DNA of 9,274 bases, from contig CALGII010000021.1 in assembly GCA_937915485.1 (NCBI GenBank), positions 1-9,274 on the forward strand, written 5' to 3'. The notes beneath the pieces are model-generated. The model saw nothing but the letters and a program-made list of their open reading frames with translations, made no database searches and had not been told where the DNA came from. Positions within the stretch are counted from its first letter, which is position 1; every line of letters starts with the position of its first letter. Of the stretch, positions 1 to 6,393 are shown in pieces. The position numbers and the translations under genes are program-made. Source of the stretch: an uncultured Ignavibacteriota bacterium (GTDB lineage: Bacteria > Bacteroidota > Ignavibacteria > Tepidaquicellales > Tepidaquicellaceae).

Positions 1-241
1 GTCCTGTGCCTCTGTAGTACGGTTTGTAGCCTCTTGCTTTTAAAGCGGTTGTGTCGTTTACTCCGTCCATCGAATCCGCGTAGATTACTGTGGCGTCGTA
101 CGGTGTATATACTTCGCTCATGTAATTGCTCTTTGTATCCGTAACGGGTGTCCTGCTTCCGTGCGGGTCTTCGATAATGAATCCCAGAACGAAAGTAACA
201 ACGAGGACAGATAGAAAGATAATCGGTTTACTGTACTTCAC
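1..241 (-). CDS. Exported protein of unknown function, 5' part only (runs off the window)
   Basis: An open frame of 80 codons starts at a GTG at 241-239 and runs without a stop to the window edge, so the C-terminal part is missing. The start is supported by a good Shine-Dalgarno AAGGAG (253-248) six bases before the GTG, the best ribosome site in the window. The product begins MKYSKPIIFLSVLVVTFVLG, a basic start followed by about 16 hydrophobic residues: an uncleaved anchor or a signal peptide without an obvious AxA site. After it comes a polar stretch with VIYADSMDG (about residues 54-62) and KARGYKPYYRGTG near the visible end. I do not recognise the family with certainty. It resembles the N-terminal parts of large secreted proteins of Ignavibacteria, and by context could be another T9SS cargo, but the sorting domain would lie outside the window. 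It is read in the same direction as the cargo gene upstream, separated by that gene's terminator. Confidence 0.7.
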   Translation of the reverse strand, partial: MKYSKPIIFLSVLVVTFVLGFIIEDPHGSRTPVTDTKSNYMSEVYTPYDATVIYADSMDGVNDTTALKARGYKPYYRGTG

Positions 242-247
242 TTGATT

Positions 248-253
248 CTCCTT
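248..253 (-). promoter_or_regulatory. Shine-Dalgarno site setting the GTG start of the partial gene
   Basis: AAGGAG on the minus strand, six bases upstream of the GTG at 241. It decides the start because no ATG lies nearby in frame until well inside the protein. It stands out since the plus-strand genes and the PorV-like gene show no such motif. Confidence 0.65.
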
Positions 254-287
254 TCAGATATTTTTTAAAAAAAATAATAAAATATTA

Positions 288-307
288 ATTCAAAATGCAT
301 TTTGAAT
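288..307. promoter_or_regulatory. 20-bp perfect palindrome, candidate operator
   Basis: ATTCAAAATGCATTTTGAAT is identical to its own reverse complement over all 20 bases, centred between 297 and 298, about 47-66 bases upstream of the GTG start of the partial gene. A gapless perfect palindrome is a poor RNA hairpin but a typical site for a dimeric DNA-binding protein. The core AAAATGCATTT recurs at 6289-6299 in the other main intergenic region. The binding role is inference. Confidence 0.4.
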
Positions 308-405
308 CATAAATAGTATGTTACCTATTTGATACAATTCTAATGATGTTTCAGATTAAAATCAAGTATAAAAGTTGATTTGGGGGGTCAATTTTTTGGC
401 AAAAA

Positions 406-434
406 AAAAGCCGTCCTTTTTGAGGACGGCTTTT
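406..434 (-). terminator. Intrinsic terminator of the two-propeller cargo gene
   Basis: GC-rich stem GCCGTCC (410-416) with GGACGGC (424-430), extended by A/T pairs on the outside and closed by a short T-rich loop. Read on the minus strand it is followed by a run of nine T (complement of 401-409). It starts about 17 bases past the stop codon at 451-453. The plus-strand side has only TTTT, so it is mainly a minus-strand terminator. Confidence 0.9.
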
Positions 435-450
435 ATAAAATAAACCAATA

Positions 451-2634
451 TTACTTGATTAATGTCATTTTCTTAACATCCGTGAATCCGTTTACTGAAA
501 TTTTGTAGAAGTAAATACCGCTCGAAAGTTTCGAAGCATCGAAATCGACGGAATAATTTCCGGCGTTCTTTGTTTCGTTTACGAGTGTCGCGACTTCCTG
601 TCCAAGAATATCGTAAATCTTCATCGAAACCAGTCCTGATTTCGGCAGTGCAAAGTTAATCTTTGTCACCGGATTGAACGGGTTCGGATAGTTCTGTGAC
701 ATAACGTAATCAACGGGTGTAGTTCCTGTCACCGGATTGATTCCGATTATGGGCGCTCCATATCTTGAAATACCGCCGTTGCTTCTCACCGCCCAGATTG
801 TCGCGCCTGCGCGAGATTTGGTCATGTGGTAGAAGTTACCCGCAGGAGCCGTGTATGCAGTCGAGAAACTCGTGCCGTCATTCGTCGAAATGCTGATTCC
901 CAATCCCTGCTGGGATACCCACCAGGTCGTGCCTGCTCCGACTATTCCTGAAATTGAGTTCGTCGGATACGGGCTGGTAAGAGTTGACCAGTTTGTTCCC
1001 GCGTTAGTTGTCGAAAGAAGTCCGGGTGATGTTGACGAACCGCCTGCCAATCCTCTCGTAGGACTCGTGAATTGTATTGCGGTAATTTCAGATAATGGAA
1101 TTGTCTGCGATGTCCAGTTCGCGCCCATGTTGGAAGAATAGTGAATTGTGCTTAATCCTACTGATTCAAACCATACCTGAGTTCCCTGGAAGAACGCTGC
1201 ATTATTATATGTACCGCTCGTGTTCGTTGTCGGAAGTGTGGTCCAGCTTGCCCAGTTCAAACCTCCGTTTGTGCTCTTTAATAAATCCCAGTTTCCCGCT
1301 ATCGGGTCGCCGATAAAGTATGCATCCGTTGCCGATGACATGTAAAGGTCGTCGCCGAATCCCGCGTGTGTATTCGCAAGCGTCCAGGTCGTGCCGCCGT
1401 TTGATGTCTGATATATTGAAGTGTTCGCGCCGGAAACACCTGTTACGACTGCGATGTTCGCATCCCACGCGAATATATTGTAAAGCGCCAGTGTCGTCGG
1501 AATCGTTCCGCTTACGTTCGTCCAGTTCTGACCTTTGTTGGTCGTTCTGAGGACTTTTCCGCTCGCGCCGCAAACCCACGCTACGTCGTCATTTACCGCT
1601 GAAACTGAATAAAGAACGCTCGTAAGACCTGATACCTGTTCGGTCCACGTGCCTGTAGGAACCTGAACGTACGGTTCATTATACATCGCGATTAATCCCG
1701 TGTTCGTTACCGACCAGCCTCTGATAACCGAACCGCTTAATACCAGGCTCATTGCCTGATACGTGCCTGTTCCGGTGAACTGAGATGCGAAGTTCGCGCC
1801 GTTGTCGGAAGAATAATAAATAATTGCCGCTCTGTTGTACCAGAACCTGTTCGTTCCGGGAATTGTGTTGAATGAATAACAGGTACCCGAGCCGGGCAGT
1901 GTCACCGAAGCGTATGTCGAACCGCCGTCAGTTGACTTTACCGCTACTGTTTGTCCGGAGAAACCCACGTTGCCGTTAAAAGCAACGCTGTAAGAATTCG
2001 CTGTACCCGTGGTGGGGCCTGATGTCCAGGAGCCTGTCGCTCCGAAGTTTGTTGATTTGTAAACTTTCGTCGCGTTCGTTCCGAAATAAACCGTGTTGCC
2101 GTTCAGGAACATCGCGTTGTTCCATCCCGCTTCACTTGCTGCCTGCGGAAGGTAGCATCCTGCTGAATCCCAGGTAACACCCGCGTTTGTCGTTCTCCAG
2201 ATTGACCATCTCGCGGATACGGGGTCGCCGTACATTATTCCGTTGTTGGCGTCTTTGAATCTTATGTCGTCAATAAAACCGCCGACCTGCGTAAACACCT
2301 GTGTCCAGGTCGTTCCGCCGTCGGATGTTCTGTAAACGAATGTATTCGCCGGTGACGTGGAAACGAGGCAAACCGAAGCGCTGAGCGCGCAAATAGCATA
2401 GATGTCTGCCGTTCCGACTGTGCCGTTCGCGACGTTCGTCCAGTTCGCGCCGCCGTTCACGGTTTTAAGAATAACGCCGCCATTGCCGCCTATCCATCCG
2501 ATATTCGCGTCAACAGCGCTGACACAGTTCAATGACGTGGTCACGCCTGATGTTTGCGCTGTCCAGGTTTGTGAGAAACCGTTAATTGCAAATGCGAGGA
2601 AAAGTAATGCGGAAATAAGTATAGTTCTTTTCAT
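451..2634 (-). CDS. T9SS-secreted protein with two tandem BNR/Ycf48-like beta-propellers
   Basis: A 727-residue secreted protein. Residues 1-22 are a signal peptide (MKRTILISALLFLAFAINGFSQ) ending before TWTAQ. Residues 23 to about 320 form one propeller-like unit and 325-626 a second; both open with TWT(A/E)QxSGxT and are related but clearly diverged. Each is made of blades ending in Asp-box-like motifs of the form S/T-x-N/D-x-G-x-x-W, for example TVNGGANW (about 58-65), TSDGGTTW (about 103-110) and TTNAGVTW (about 148-155) in the first unit and TTNKGQNW, STNGGLNW and SSNMGANW in the second. Residues 646-727 are a T9SS type A sorting domain starting SQNYPNPFNP and ending KKMTLIK, which in this family directs passage through the outer membrane and is cut off or anchored at the surface. 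The ligand or enzymatic role is unknown; no sialidase catalytic set is evident, so binding or adhesion is more likely than catalysis. The ATG is preceded by AAGGGG at a 5-base spacing. The second propeller is encoded by DNA that appears identical to the neighbouring cargo gene. Confidence 0.92.
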   Translation of the reverse strand: MKRTILISALLFLAFAINGFSQTWTAQTSGVTTSLNCVSAVDANIGWIGGNGGVILKTVNGGANWTNVANGTVGTADIYAICALSASVCLVSTSPANTFVYRTSDGGTTWTQVFTQVGGFIDDIRFKDANNGIMYGDPVSARWSIWRTTNAGVTWDSAGCYLPQAASEAGWNNAMFLNGNTVYFGTNATKVYKSTNFGATGSWTSGPTTGTANSYSVAFNGNVGFSGQTVAVKSTDGGSTYASVTLPGSGTCYSFNTIPGTNRFWYNRAAIIYYSSDNGANFASQFTGTGTYQAMSLVLSGSVIRGWSVTNTGLIAMYNEPYVQVPTGTWTEQVSGLTSVLYSVSAVNDDVAWVCGASGKVLRTTNKGQNWTNVSGTIPTTLALYNIFAWDANIAVVTGVSGANTSIYQTSNGGTTWTLANTHAGFGDDLYMSSATDAYFIGDPIAGNWDLLKSTNGGLNWASWTTLPTTNTSGTYNNAAFFQGTQVWFESVGLSTIHYSSNMGANWTSQTIPLSEITAIQFTSPTRGLAGGSSTSPGLLSTTNAGTNWSTLTSPYPTNSISGIVGAGTTWWVSQQGLGISISTNDGTSFSTAYTAPAGNFYHMTKSRAGATIWAVRSNGGISRYGAPIIGINPVTGTTPVDYVMSQNYPNPFNPVTKINFALPKSGLVSMKIYDILGQEVATLVNETKNAGNYSVDFDASKLSSGIYFYKISVNGFTDVKKMTLIK
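773..1662 (-). repeat. 890-bp direct repeat, copy 1 (inside the two-propeller cargo gene)
   Basis: Read side by side, every base from 773 to 1662 matches 3240 to 4129 (constant offset 2467), including all third codon positions. The first mismatch on the left is at 772 (A versus G, a synonymous Gly change), with a further 11 matching bases (761-771) beyond it. On the right identity stops abruptly after 1662. In coding terms it covers residues 325 to 620 completely, and protein identity extends to residue 626. The edge at 1662 coincides exactly with a codon start (Val325), just before the propeller begins. Confidence 0.95.
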
Positions 2635-2645
2635 TATATCCCCTT

Positions 2646-2660
2646 TCTCAATAATTGAGA
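2646..2660. promoter_or_regulatory. Inverted repeat next to the ribosome site of the two-propeller cargo gene
   Basis: TCTCAAT (2646-2652) and ATTGAGA (2654-2660) are perfect 7-base arms around one central base. The element lies 12-26 bases upstream of the ATG at 2634 and its near edge touches the purine-rich Shine-Dalgarno-like stretch GAAAGGGG (2647-2640). It could be a repressor site; with a one-base centre it cannot fold fully as RNA. A chance match in AT-rich DNA is quite possible. Confidence 0.25.
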
Positions 2661-2872
2661 TTATATTATTAAAAAGATTATAACTTCAATATGAATATTA
2701 ATTAATTTTTAAACTCAATGCAATCAAAAAATTTATAAATTTGAATTTTTTTAATCTTCTTTTACAGGTACCATCGCCGGGCAGAATATAAAATAATGAC
2801 TCTGCTCCGGACGTTTGAATGAAAGCGTGAATAATTAGTGTTGACCGTCTGGCAAACTTTAAGGAATAAAAA

Positions 2873-2898
2873 AAGCCGCCGTTTTGAAACGGCGGCTT
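2873..2898 (-). terminator. Intrinsic terminator of the single-propeller cargo gene
   Basis: Stem GCCGCCGTT (2875-2883) with AACGGCGGC (2888-2896), a TTGA loop and two flanking A-T pairs. Read on the minus strand it is followed by a run of T (complement of 2868-2874). It lies 20 bases past the stop codon at 2918-2920. It separates the two cargo genes transcriptionally, so the downstream cargo gene probably has its own promoter in 2635-2870. Confidence 0.92.
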
Positions 2899-2917
2899 GT
2901 TATCTTGAAATGTTGCG

Positions 2918-5005
2918 CTATTTAATCAAAGTCATTTTCTTAATATCTGAGAAGCCGTTCACATTAATCTTGTAGAAGTAAATACCGCTCGATAGTTCAG
3001 AACCGTTGAAATCAACAGAATAACTGCCTGCATTCTTTACTTCGTTGACGAGAGTCTGTACTTCTTTACCCAGTAAGTCATAAATTTTAATCGTAACGAG
3101 ACCTGATTTCGGTATCGCGAAATTAATCTTTGTCACGGGGTTAAACGGATTCGGATAGTTCTGCGACAACATATAGTTATCGGGCGCCGTATTCGATATC
3201 GGATTGATACCTAAAATCGGCTGACCGTATCTTGAAATGCCGCCGTTGCTTCTCACCGCCCAGATTGTCGCGCCTGCGCGAGATTTGGTCATGTGGTAGA
3301 AGTTACCCGCAGGAGCCGTGTATGCAGTCGAGAAACTCGTGCCGTCATTCGTCGAAATGCTGATTCCCAATCCCTGCTGGGATACCCACCAGGTCGTGCC
3401 TGCTCCGACTATTCCTGAAATTGAGTTCGTCGGATACGGGCTGGTAAGAGTTGACCAGTTTGTTCCCGCGTTAGTTGTCGAAAGAAGTCCGGGTGATGTT
3501 GACGAACCGCCTGCCAATCCTCTCGTAGGACTCGTGAATTGTATTGCGGTAATTTCAGATAATGGAATTGTCTGCGATGTCCAGTTCGCGCCCATGTTGG
3601 AAGAATAGTGAATTGTGCTTAATCCTACTGATTCAAACCATACCTGAGTTCCCTGGAAGAACGCTGCATTATTATATGTACCGCTCGTGTTCGTTGTCGG
3701 AAGTGTGGTCCAGCTTGCCCAGTTCAAACCTCCGTTTGTGCTCTTTAATAAATCCCAGTTTCCCGCTATCGGGTCGCCGATAAAGTATGCATCCGTTGCC
3801 GATGACATGTAAAGGTCGTCGCCGAATCCCGCGTGTGTATTCGCAAGCGTCCAGGTCGTGCCGCCGTTTGATGTCTGATATATTGAAGTGTTCGCGCCGG
3901 AAACACCTGTTACGACTGCGATGTTCGCATCCCACGCGAATATATTGTAAAGCGCCAGTGTCGTCGGAATCGTTCCGCTTACGTTCGTCCAGTTCTGACC
4001 TTTGTTGGTCGTTCTGAGGACTTTTCCGCTCGCGCCGCAAACCCACGCTACGTCGTCATTTACCGCTGAAACTGAATAAAGAACGCTCGTAAGACCTGAT
4101 ACCTGTTCGGTCCACGTGCCTGTAGGAACTACCGCTCCTGCATTGCCTAATTCGAGAGCATAGACTCTGTCAGGCGAGCCCTGCACCAATCCGACTAATG
4201 TTCTTTTACCGGGAATCAGAGTGGTTGTAACTTCGCAGCCGCCGGAAGAAAGAGGCGCGCCAGAAGTTAAAGGAACCGTGAAGTTTATCGGAGTACCGAT
4301 TTGCGTCAGTGTCGTCGCGTTGAATTTCAAGACCGCGGATCCTGTTGTGGAAGTCGGTGTCTGGTCGGTCGAGACCCATAAGAACGGTCCCGCGGGATCG
4401 TCGTCATAAGCGACTCCGTAACAACCCGATGCCGGCATTGTTATGCTTGCGCCGGCGATGGCGACTCCGTTAGTGTCGTAACATACTAAAGGTCCGGTGA
4501 AATTGTTCGTGCCGCACCAGAAACCTTTTCTTACCGGATCCCACGTCAGCGCTCTAATCGAAGCGCCGGATGTCACGATTGTTTTTTCCATCACGCCCGT
4601 ATTCGGGTTGATGCCGTAAATCGTGTTTGATAAAGGTGAACCCCAAATCTTTCCGTTTGCATAAGCAAGGTCTCTGAAGAAACCTGTTCCCGCGCCTGAA
4701 GCTGCGAACGAGTCAACTTTGACCCAGCTTGAATTCATTCTGTTAAACCTGTTCGCTGTGCTGAAGCGGCTCGTGACATAATAATCACCTGTCCAGCAAA
4801 CACCGTAACATACTGCAGTACCAAGCAAGGAATCAACGTTGTGATTTCTTAAGAGGTCGAAAATCGCATTCGGATAATCATTTTCCGTAGCGATAGGAGC
4901 GTAAGAGCCCAATTGAACGTGAACATCGTTCGTTTGAGCGTTTACATTATAGCTAAATATAACAGCAGCGCATACTGCTATTACCTGTAACAACAATTTT
5001 TTCAT
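2918..5005 (-). CDS. T9SS-secreted protein: unrecognised N-terminal module plus BNR/Ycf48-like propeller
   Basis: A 695-residue secreted protein. Residues 1-24 are a signal peptide (MKKLLLQVIAVCAAVIFSYNVNAQ). Residues 25 to about 290 are a module unlike anything in the neighbouring cargo. Phrases such as FFRDLAYANGKIWG, NTIYGINPNTG and LTWDPVRKGFWCG suggest a different repeat-built (NHL/SMP-30-like) propeller, and it carries several cysteines, among them C66 and C70 in CYGVC. Residues 293-594 are the BNR/Ycf48-like propeller with Asp-box motifs, identical to residues 325-626 of the downstream cargo protein. Residues 614-695 are the T9SS type A sorting domain, ending KKMTLIK. It matches the sorting domain of the neighbour at 68 of 82 residues. 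Function beyond surface display or release is unknown. The start ATG follows a weak AGAG-type site. The gene lies 160 bp after the PorV-like gene on the same strand; a hairpin in the gap leaves co-transcription uncertain. Confidence 0.92.
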   Translation of the reverse strand: MKKLLLQVIAVCAAVIFSYNVNAQTNDVHVQLGSYAPIATENDYPNAIFDLLRNHNVDSLLGTAVCYGVCWTGDYYVTSRFSTANRFNRMNSSWVKVDSFAASGAGTGFFRDLAYANGKIWGSPLSNTIYGINPNTGVMEKTIVTSGASIRALTWDPVRKGFWCGTNNFTGPLVCYDTNGVAIAGASITMPASGCYGVAYDDDPAGPFLWVSTDQTPTSTTGSAVLKFNATTLTQIGTPINFTVPLTSGAPLSSGGCEVTTTLIPGKRTLVGLVQGSPDRVYALELGNAGAVVPTGTWTEQVSGLTSVLYSVSAVNDDVAWVCGASGKVLRTTNKGQNWTNVSGTIPTTLALYNIFAWDANIAVVTGVSGANTSIYQTSNGGTTWTLANTHAGFGDDLYMSSATDAYFIGDPIAGNWDLLKSTNGGLNWASWTTLPTTNTSGTYNNAAFFQGTQVWFESVGLSTIHYSSNMGANWTSQTIPLSEITAIQFTSPTRGLAGGSSTSPGLLSTTNAGTNWSTLTSPYPTNSISGIVGAGTTWWVSQQGLGISISTNDGTSFSTAYTAPAGNFYHMTKSRAGATIWAVRSNGGISRYGQPILGINPISNTAPDNYMLSQNYPNPFNPVTKINFAIPKSGLVTIKIYDLLGKEVQTLVNEVKNAGSYSVDFNGSELSSGIYFYKINVNGFSDIKKMTLIK
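3240..4129 (-). repeat. 890-bp direct repeat, copy 2 (inside the single-propeller cargo gene)
   Basis: Partner of 773-1662, same orientation, with no mismatch found by direct reading. It codes for residues 293 to 588 of this protein completely and begins exactly at codon Val293. Sequence just upstream in the gene (encoding ELGNAGAV) has no counterpart in the other copy, while the stretch after the repeat is related but diverged (QPILGINPIS versus APIIGINPVT). Confidence 0.95.
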
Positions 5006-5054
5006 ATTGCTCTATATTAAATTAATAAAAAAATAAATATTATAATAAAACAGT

Positions 5055-5090
5055 ATTATAAGAATTTGAATAATCAAAAATTCTTATAAT
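5055..5090 (-). terminator. AT-rich inverted repeat between PorV-like and cargo genes; weak terminator or operator
   Basis: ATTATAAGAATTT (5055-5067) and AAATTCTTATAAT (5078-5090) are perfect 13-base arms around a 10-base loop. On the minus strand it lies about 75 bases past the stop of the PorV-like gene and about 50 bases before the start of the cargo gene. The stem holds a single G-C pair and only a short TTTT follows, so it is a poor intrinsic terminator by usual rules. A regulatory site for the cargo gene is equally plausible. Confidence 0.35.
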
Positions 5091-5165
5091 CCTGCATTAA
5101 GCATTTAAAAATCAACATGGAGACAGCAATTTCAATATTCCACGGACTCGATAAAAAATGCCGGT

Positions 5166-6191
5166 TTATTTACGCCTGAACTTTTCTTCTTCAAGCGTAA
5201 AAATGAGAGAAATCCGGTGAGTGTTACCGAGTTTTTCCGGGTCATCTTTGAAACCGCCTGTGAAGGAATAATCTATATCTATTTTCGGCAGTTTAATCCC
5301 TGCGCCGATTGTAAGGTCCCCAATCTCATTATAACCGCCTCTGATACTGACAAGCCGGTCGTAAGTGTATTCAAGACCTCCGTGAAAATCGAAAGAAACC
5401 GGGCCGAGATTAAAATTTGACGCTGTTCTTCTGTTTTCAAACCTGACGTCAAAATCAACGGCAGGAGTTATCGTGCCTTTAATCGACGGAACGTCGAGTA
5501 TATAAGCCGAACCTAACTTCAATGTAGGAGAGATGTTTTCCTTTTTCCCCGTGCTCCACGCGACGTAAGTAGTAGTTATGTCCTGCACGTTCGCGCCGAG
5601 CAACAGATTCTTGTAAGGATTGTAAAACACTCCGAGGTCGAAACCCAGACCCCAGGCATCTCCCGCGTCGCCGAGAGTTCTTCTTATAACTTTAAAGTTC
5701 GCGCCGTATGAGAACTTATCGTTTTGCTTTTTCGAATAAGTCAGCAGAAAAGCGTAATCGTTAGCGTTGAAATAAGTCACCTTGTCAGGGTCGATTCTCA
5801 ATTCGTTTCCGTAATAAATCGCCGCCTGACGCGTGTCAGGTATGTCGTCAATTCCGTTCACGATAACGCTCAAACCTATTGACTGGTTCTTGCCGAGCGG
5901 GATAGCAATCGCGCCGTAATTATAATTAAGCAGGTTGCCGAATCTCGCGTCGTGCATCAAGGAGAGTTGAGGGTAATTAATTTTTGAAAGCAGTGCCGGA
6001 TTCCAGTACCCGGCCGTGATGTCGTTCACAAGCGCAACATAAGCGCTTCCCATTCCGAGAGCCCTGCCGCCGACACCTATCGCCAGAAATTCTCCCGCGT
6101 ATTTACTGCCGTTTCCCTGCGCAAATCCGGAATTGTTGAATAATACAAGGAGTGCAAATACCGCGAGTGAAATTTTGATTTGTTTCATCAT
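5166..6191 (-). CDS. PorV/PorQ-family (UPF0164) outer-membrane beta-barrel protein
   Basis: A 341-residue protein with a signal peptide at residues 1-25 (ending NSGFAQ). The family signature follows directly: GEFLAIGVGGRALGMGSAYVA (about 33-53), then DITAGYWNPALLSK (about 57-70). This glycine-rich start and 'YWNPA' are typical of the PorV/PorQ group of FadL-like barrels. The rest alternates polar and hydrophobic residues as expected of transmembrane beta strands. In studied Bacteroidota, PorV is an outer-membrane T9SS component that shuttles cargo by binding the C-terminal sorting domain, and PorQ tethers part of the attachment machinery. Which of these roles applies cannot be told here; many Ignavibacteria carry several paralogues. 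Position directly upstream of a T9SS cargo gene supports a link with export. The start is the first of two adjacent ATG codons (6191 or 6188); no Shine-Dalgarno is visible to choose between them. The highly charged tail EEEKFRRK is unusual for a barrel, which more often ends in an aromatic residue. Confidence 0.88.
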   Translation of the reverse strand: MMKQIKISLAVFALLVLFNNSGFAQGNGSKYAGEFLAIGVGGRALGMGSAYVALVNDITAGYWNPALLSKINYPQLSLMHDARFGNLLNYNYGAIAIPLGKNQSIGLSVIVNGIDDIPDTRQAAIYYGNELRIDPDKVTYFNANDYAFLLTYSKKQNDKFSYGANFKVIRRTLGDAGDAWGLGFDLGVFYNPYKNLLLGANVQDITTTYVAWSTGKKENISPTLKLGSAYILDVPSIKGTITPAVDFDVRFENRRTASNFNLGPVSFDFHGGLEYTYDRLVSIRGGYNEIGDLTIGAGIKLPKIDIDYSFTGGFKDDPEKLGNTHRISLIFTLEEEKFRRK

Positions 6192-6393
6192 AATTTTTTA
6201 AAATTTGTACAAATAGTACAAGTTTTCTATTTCTTACTCCCCTTTGTTTTTTTCAATAATCACGATTTAAAGCAATTAAATCAATACTAAAATGCATTTA
6301 AAGATTGACCGAAATTATACCACGGTCTTCAAAATTATTTCAGTTTTAATGAAATTTTATTTTGCATAATTTGAGAAAAATCCCAACGAAAAA
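6192..6393. other. Divergent intergenic region between PorV-like gene and S9 peptidase
   Basis: About 200 AT-rich bases that must hold promoters for both directions. I could not place a convincing Bacteroidota promoter (TTTG ... TAnnTTTG) on either strand. Visible structure: the TTGTAC dyad at 6205-6221, the motif AAAATGCATTT (6289-6299) shared with the palindrome at 288-307, and a spaced dyad GACCG-N11-CGGTC (6307-6327) about 67-87 bases before the peptidase ATG. Confidence 0.5.
6205..6221. promoter_or_regulatory. TTGTAC-N5-GTACAA dyad upstream of the PorV-like gene
   Basis: Perfect 6-base arms TTGTAC (6205-6210) and GTACAA (6216-6221) around AAATA, 14-30 bases upstream of the ATG of the PorV-like gene. 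The symmetry, spacing and position suit a small dimeric regulator. No known regulator is identified; this is a candidate only. Confidence 0.3.

Noticed and set aside
851..1141. Plus-strand 96-residue open frame with an identical twin at 3318-3608, and similar twin frames at 1095/3562, 1205/3672 and 1320/3787
   Set aside because: They are identical only because the underlying 890-bp DNA is duplicated; all lie in other frames of the propeller coding sequence and have no start signals or plausible protein features.
2777..2810. Imperfect hairpin CCGGGCAGA ... TCTGCTCCGG in the gap between the two cargo genes
   Set aside because: Nine paired bases with one bulge and a 15-base loop, and no T-run on either side. 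It could be a leader structure or chance; not enough to call an RNA element.
773..4129. Insertion sequence or transposon as the cause of the 890-bp duplication
   Set aside because: There is no transposase, no terminal inverted repeat and no target-site duplication at the repeat edges; the repeat is wholly coding and in frame in both genes.
451..5005. Considering the cargo pair as sialidases because of the Asp-box (BNR) motifs
   Set aside because: The repeats fit the non-catalytic Ycf48/BNR propeller style; I see no arginine triad or other sialidase catalytic set, so no enzyme activity is claimed.
5117..5179. 20-codon plus-strand open frame beginning METAISIFHG between the cargo and PorV-like genes
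   Set aside because: It overlaps the 3' end of the PorV-like gene in opposite direction, has no ribosome site, and is too short to distinguish from chance.
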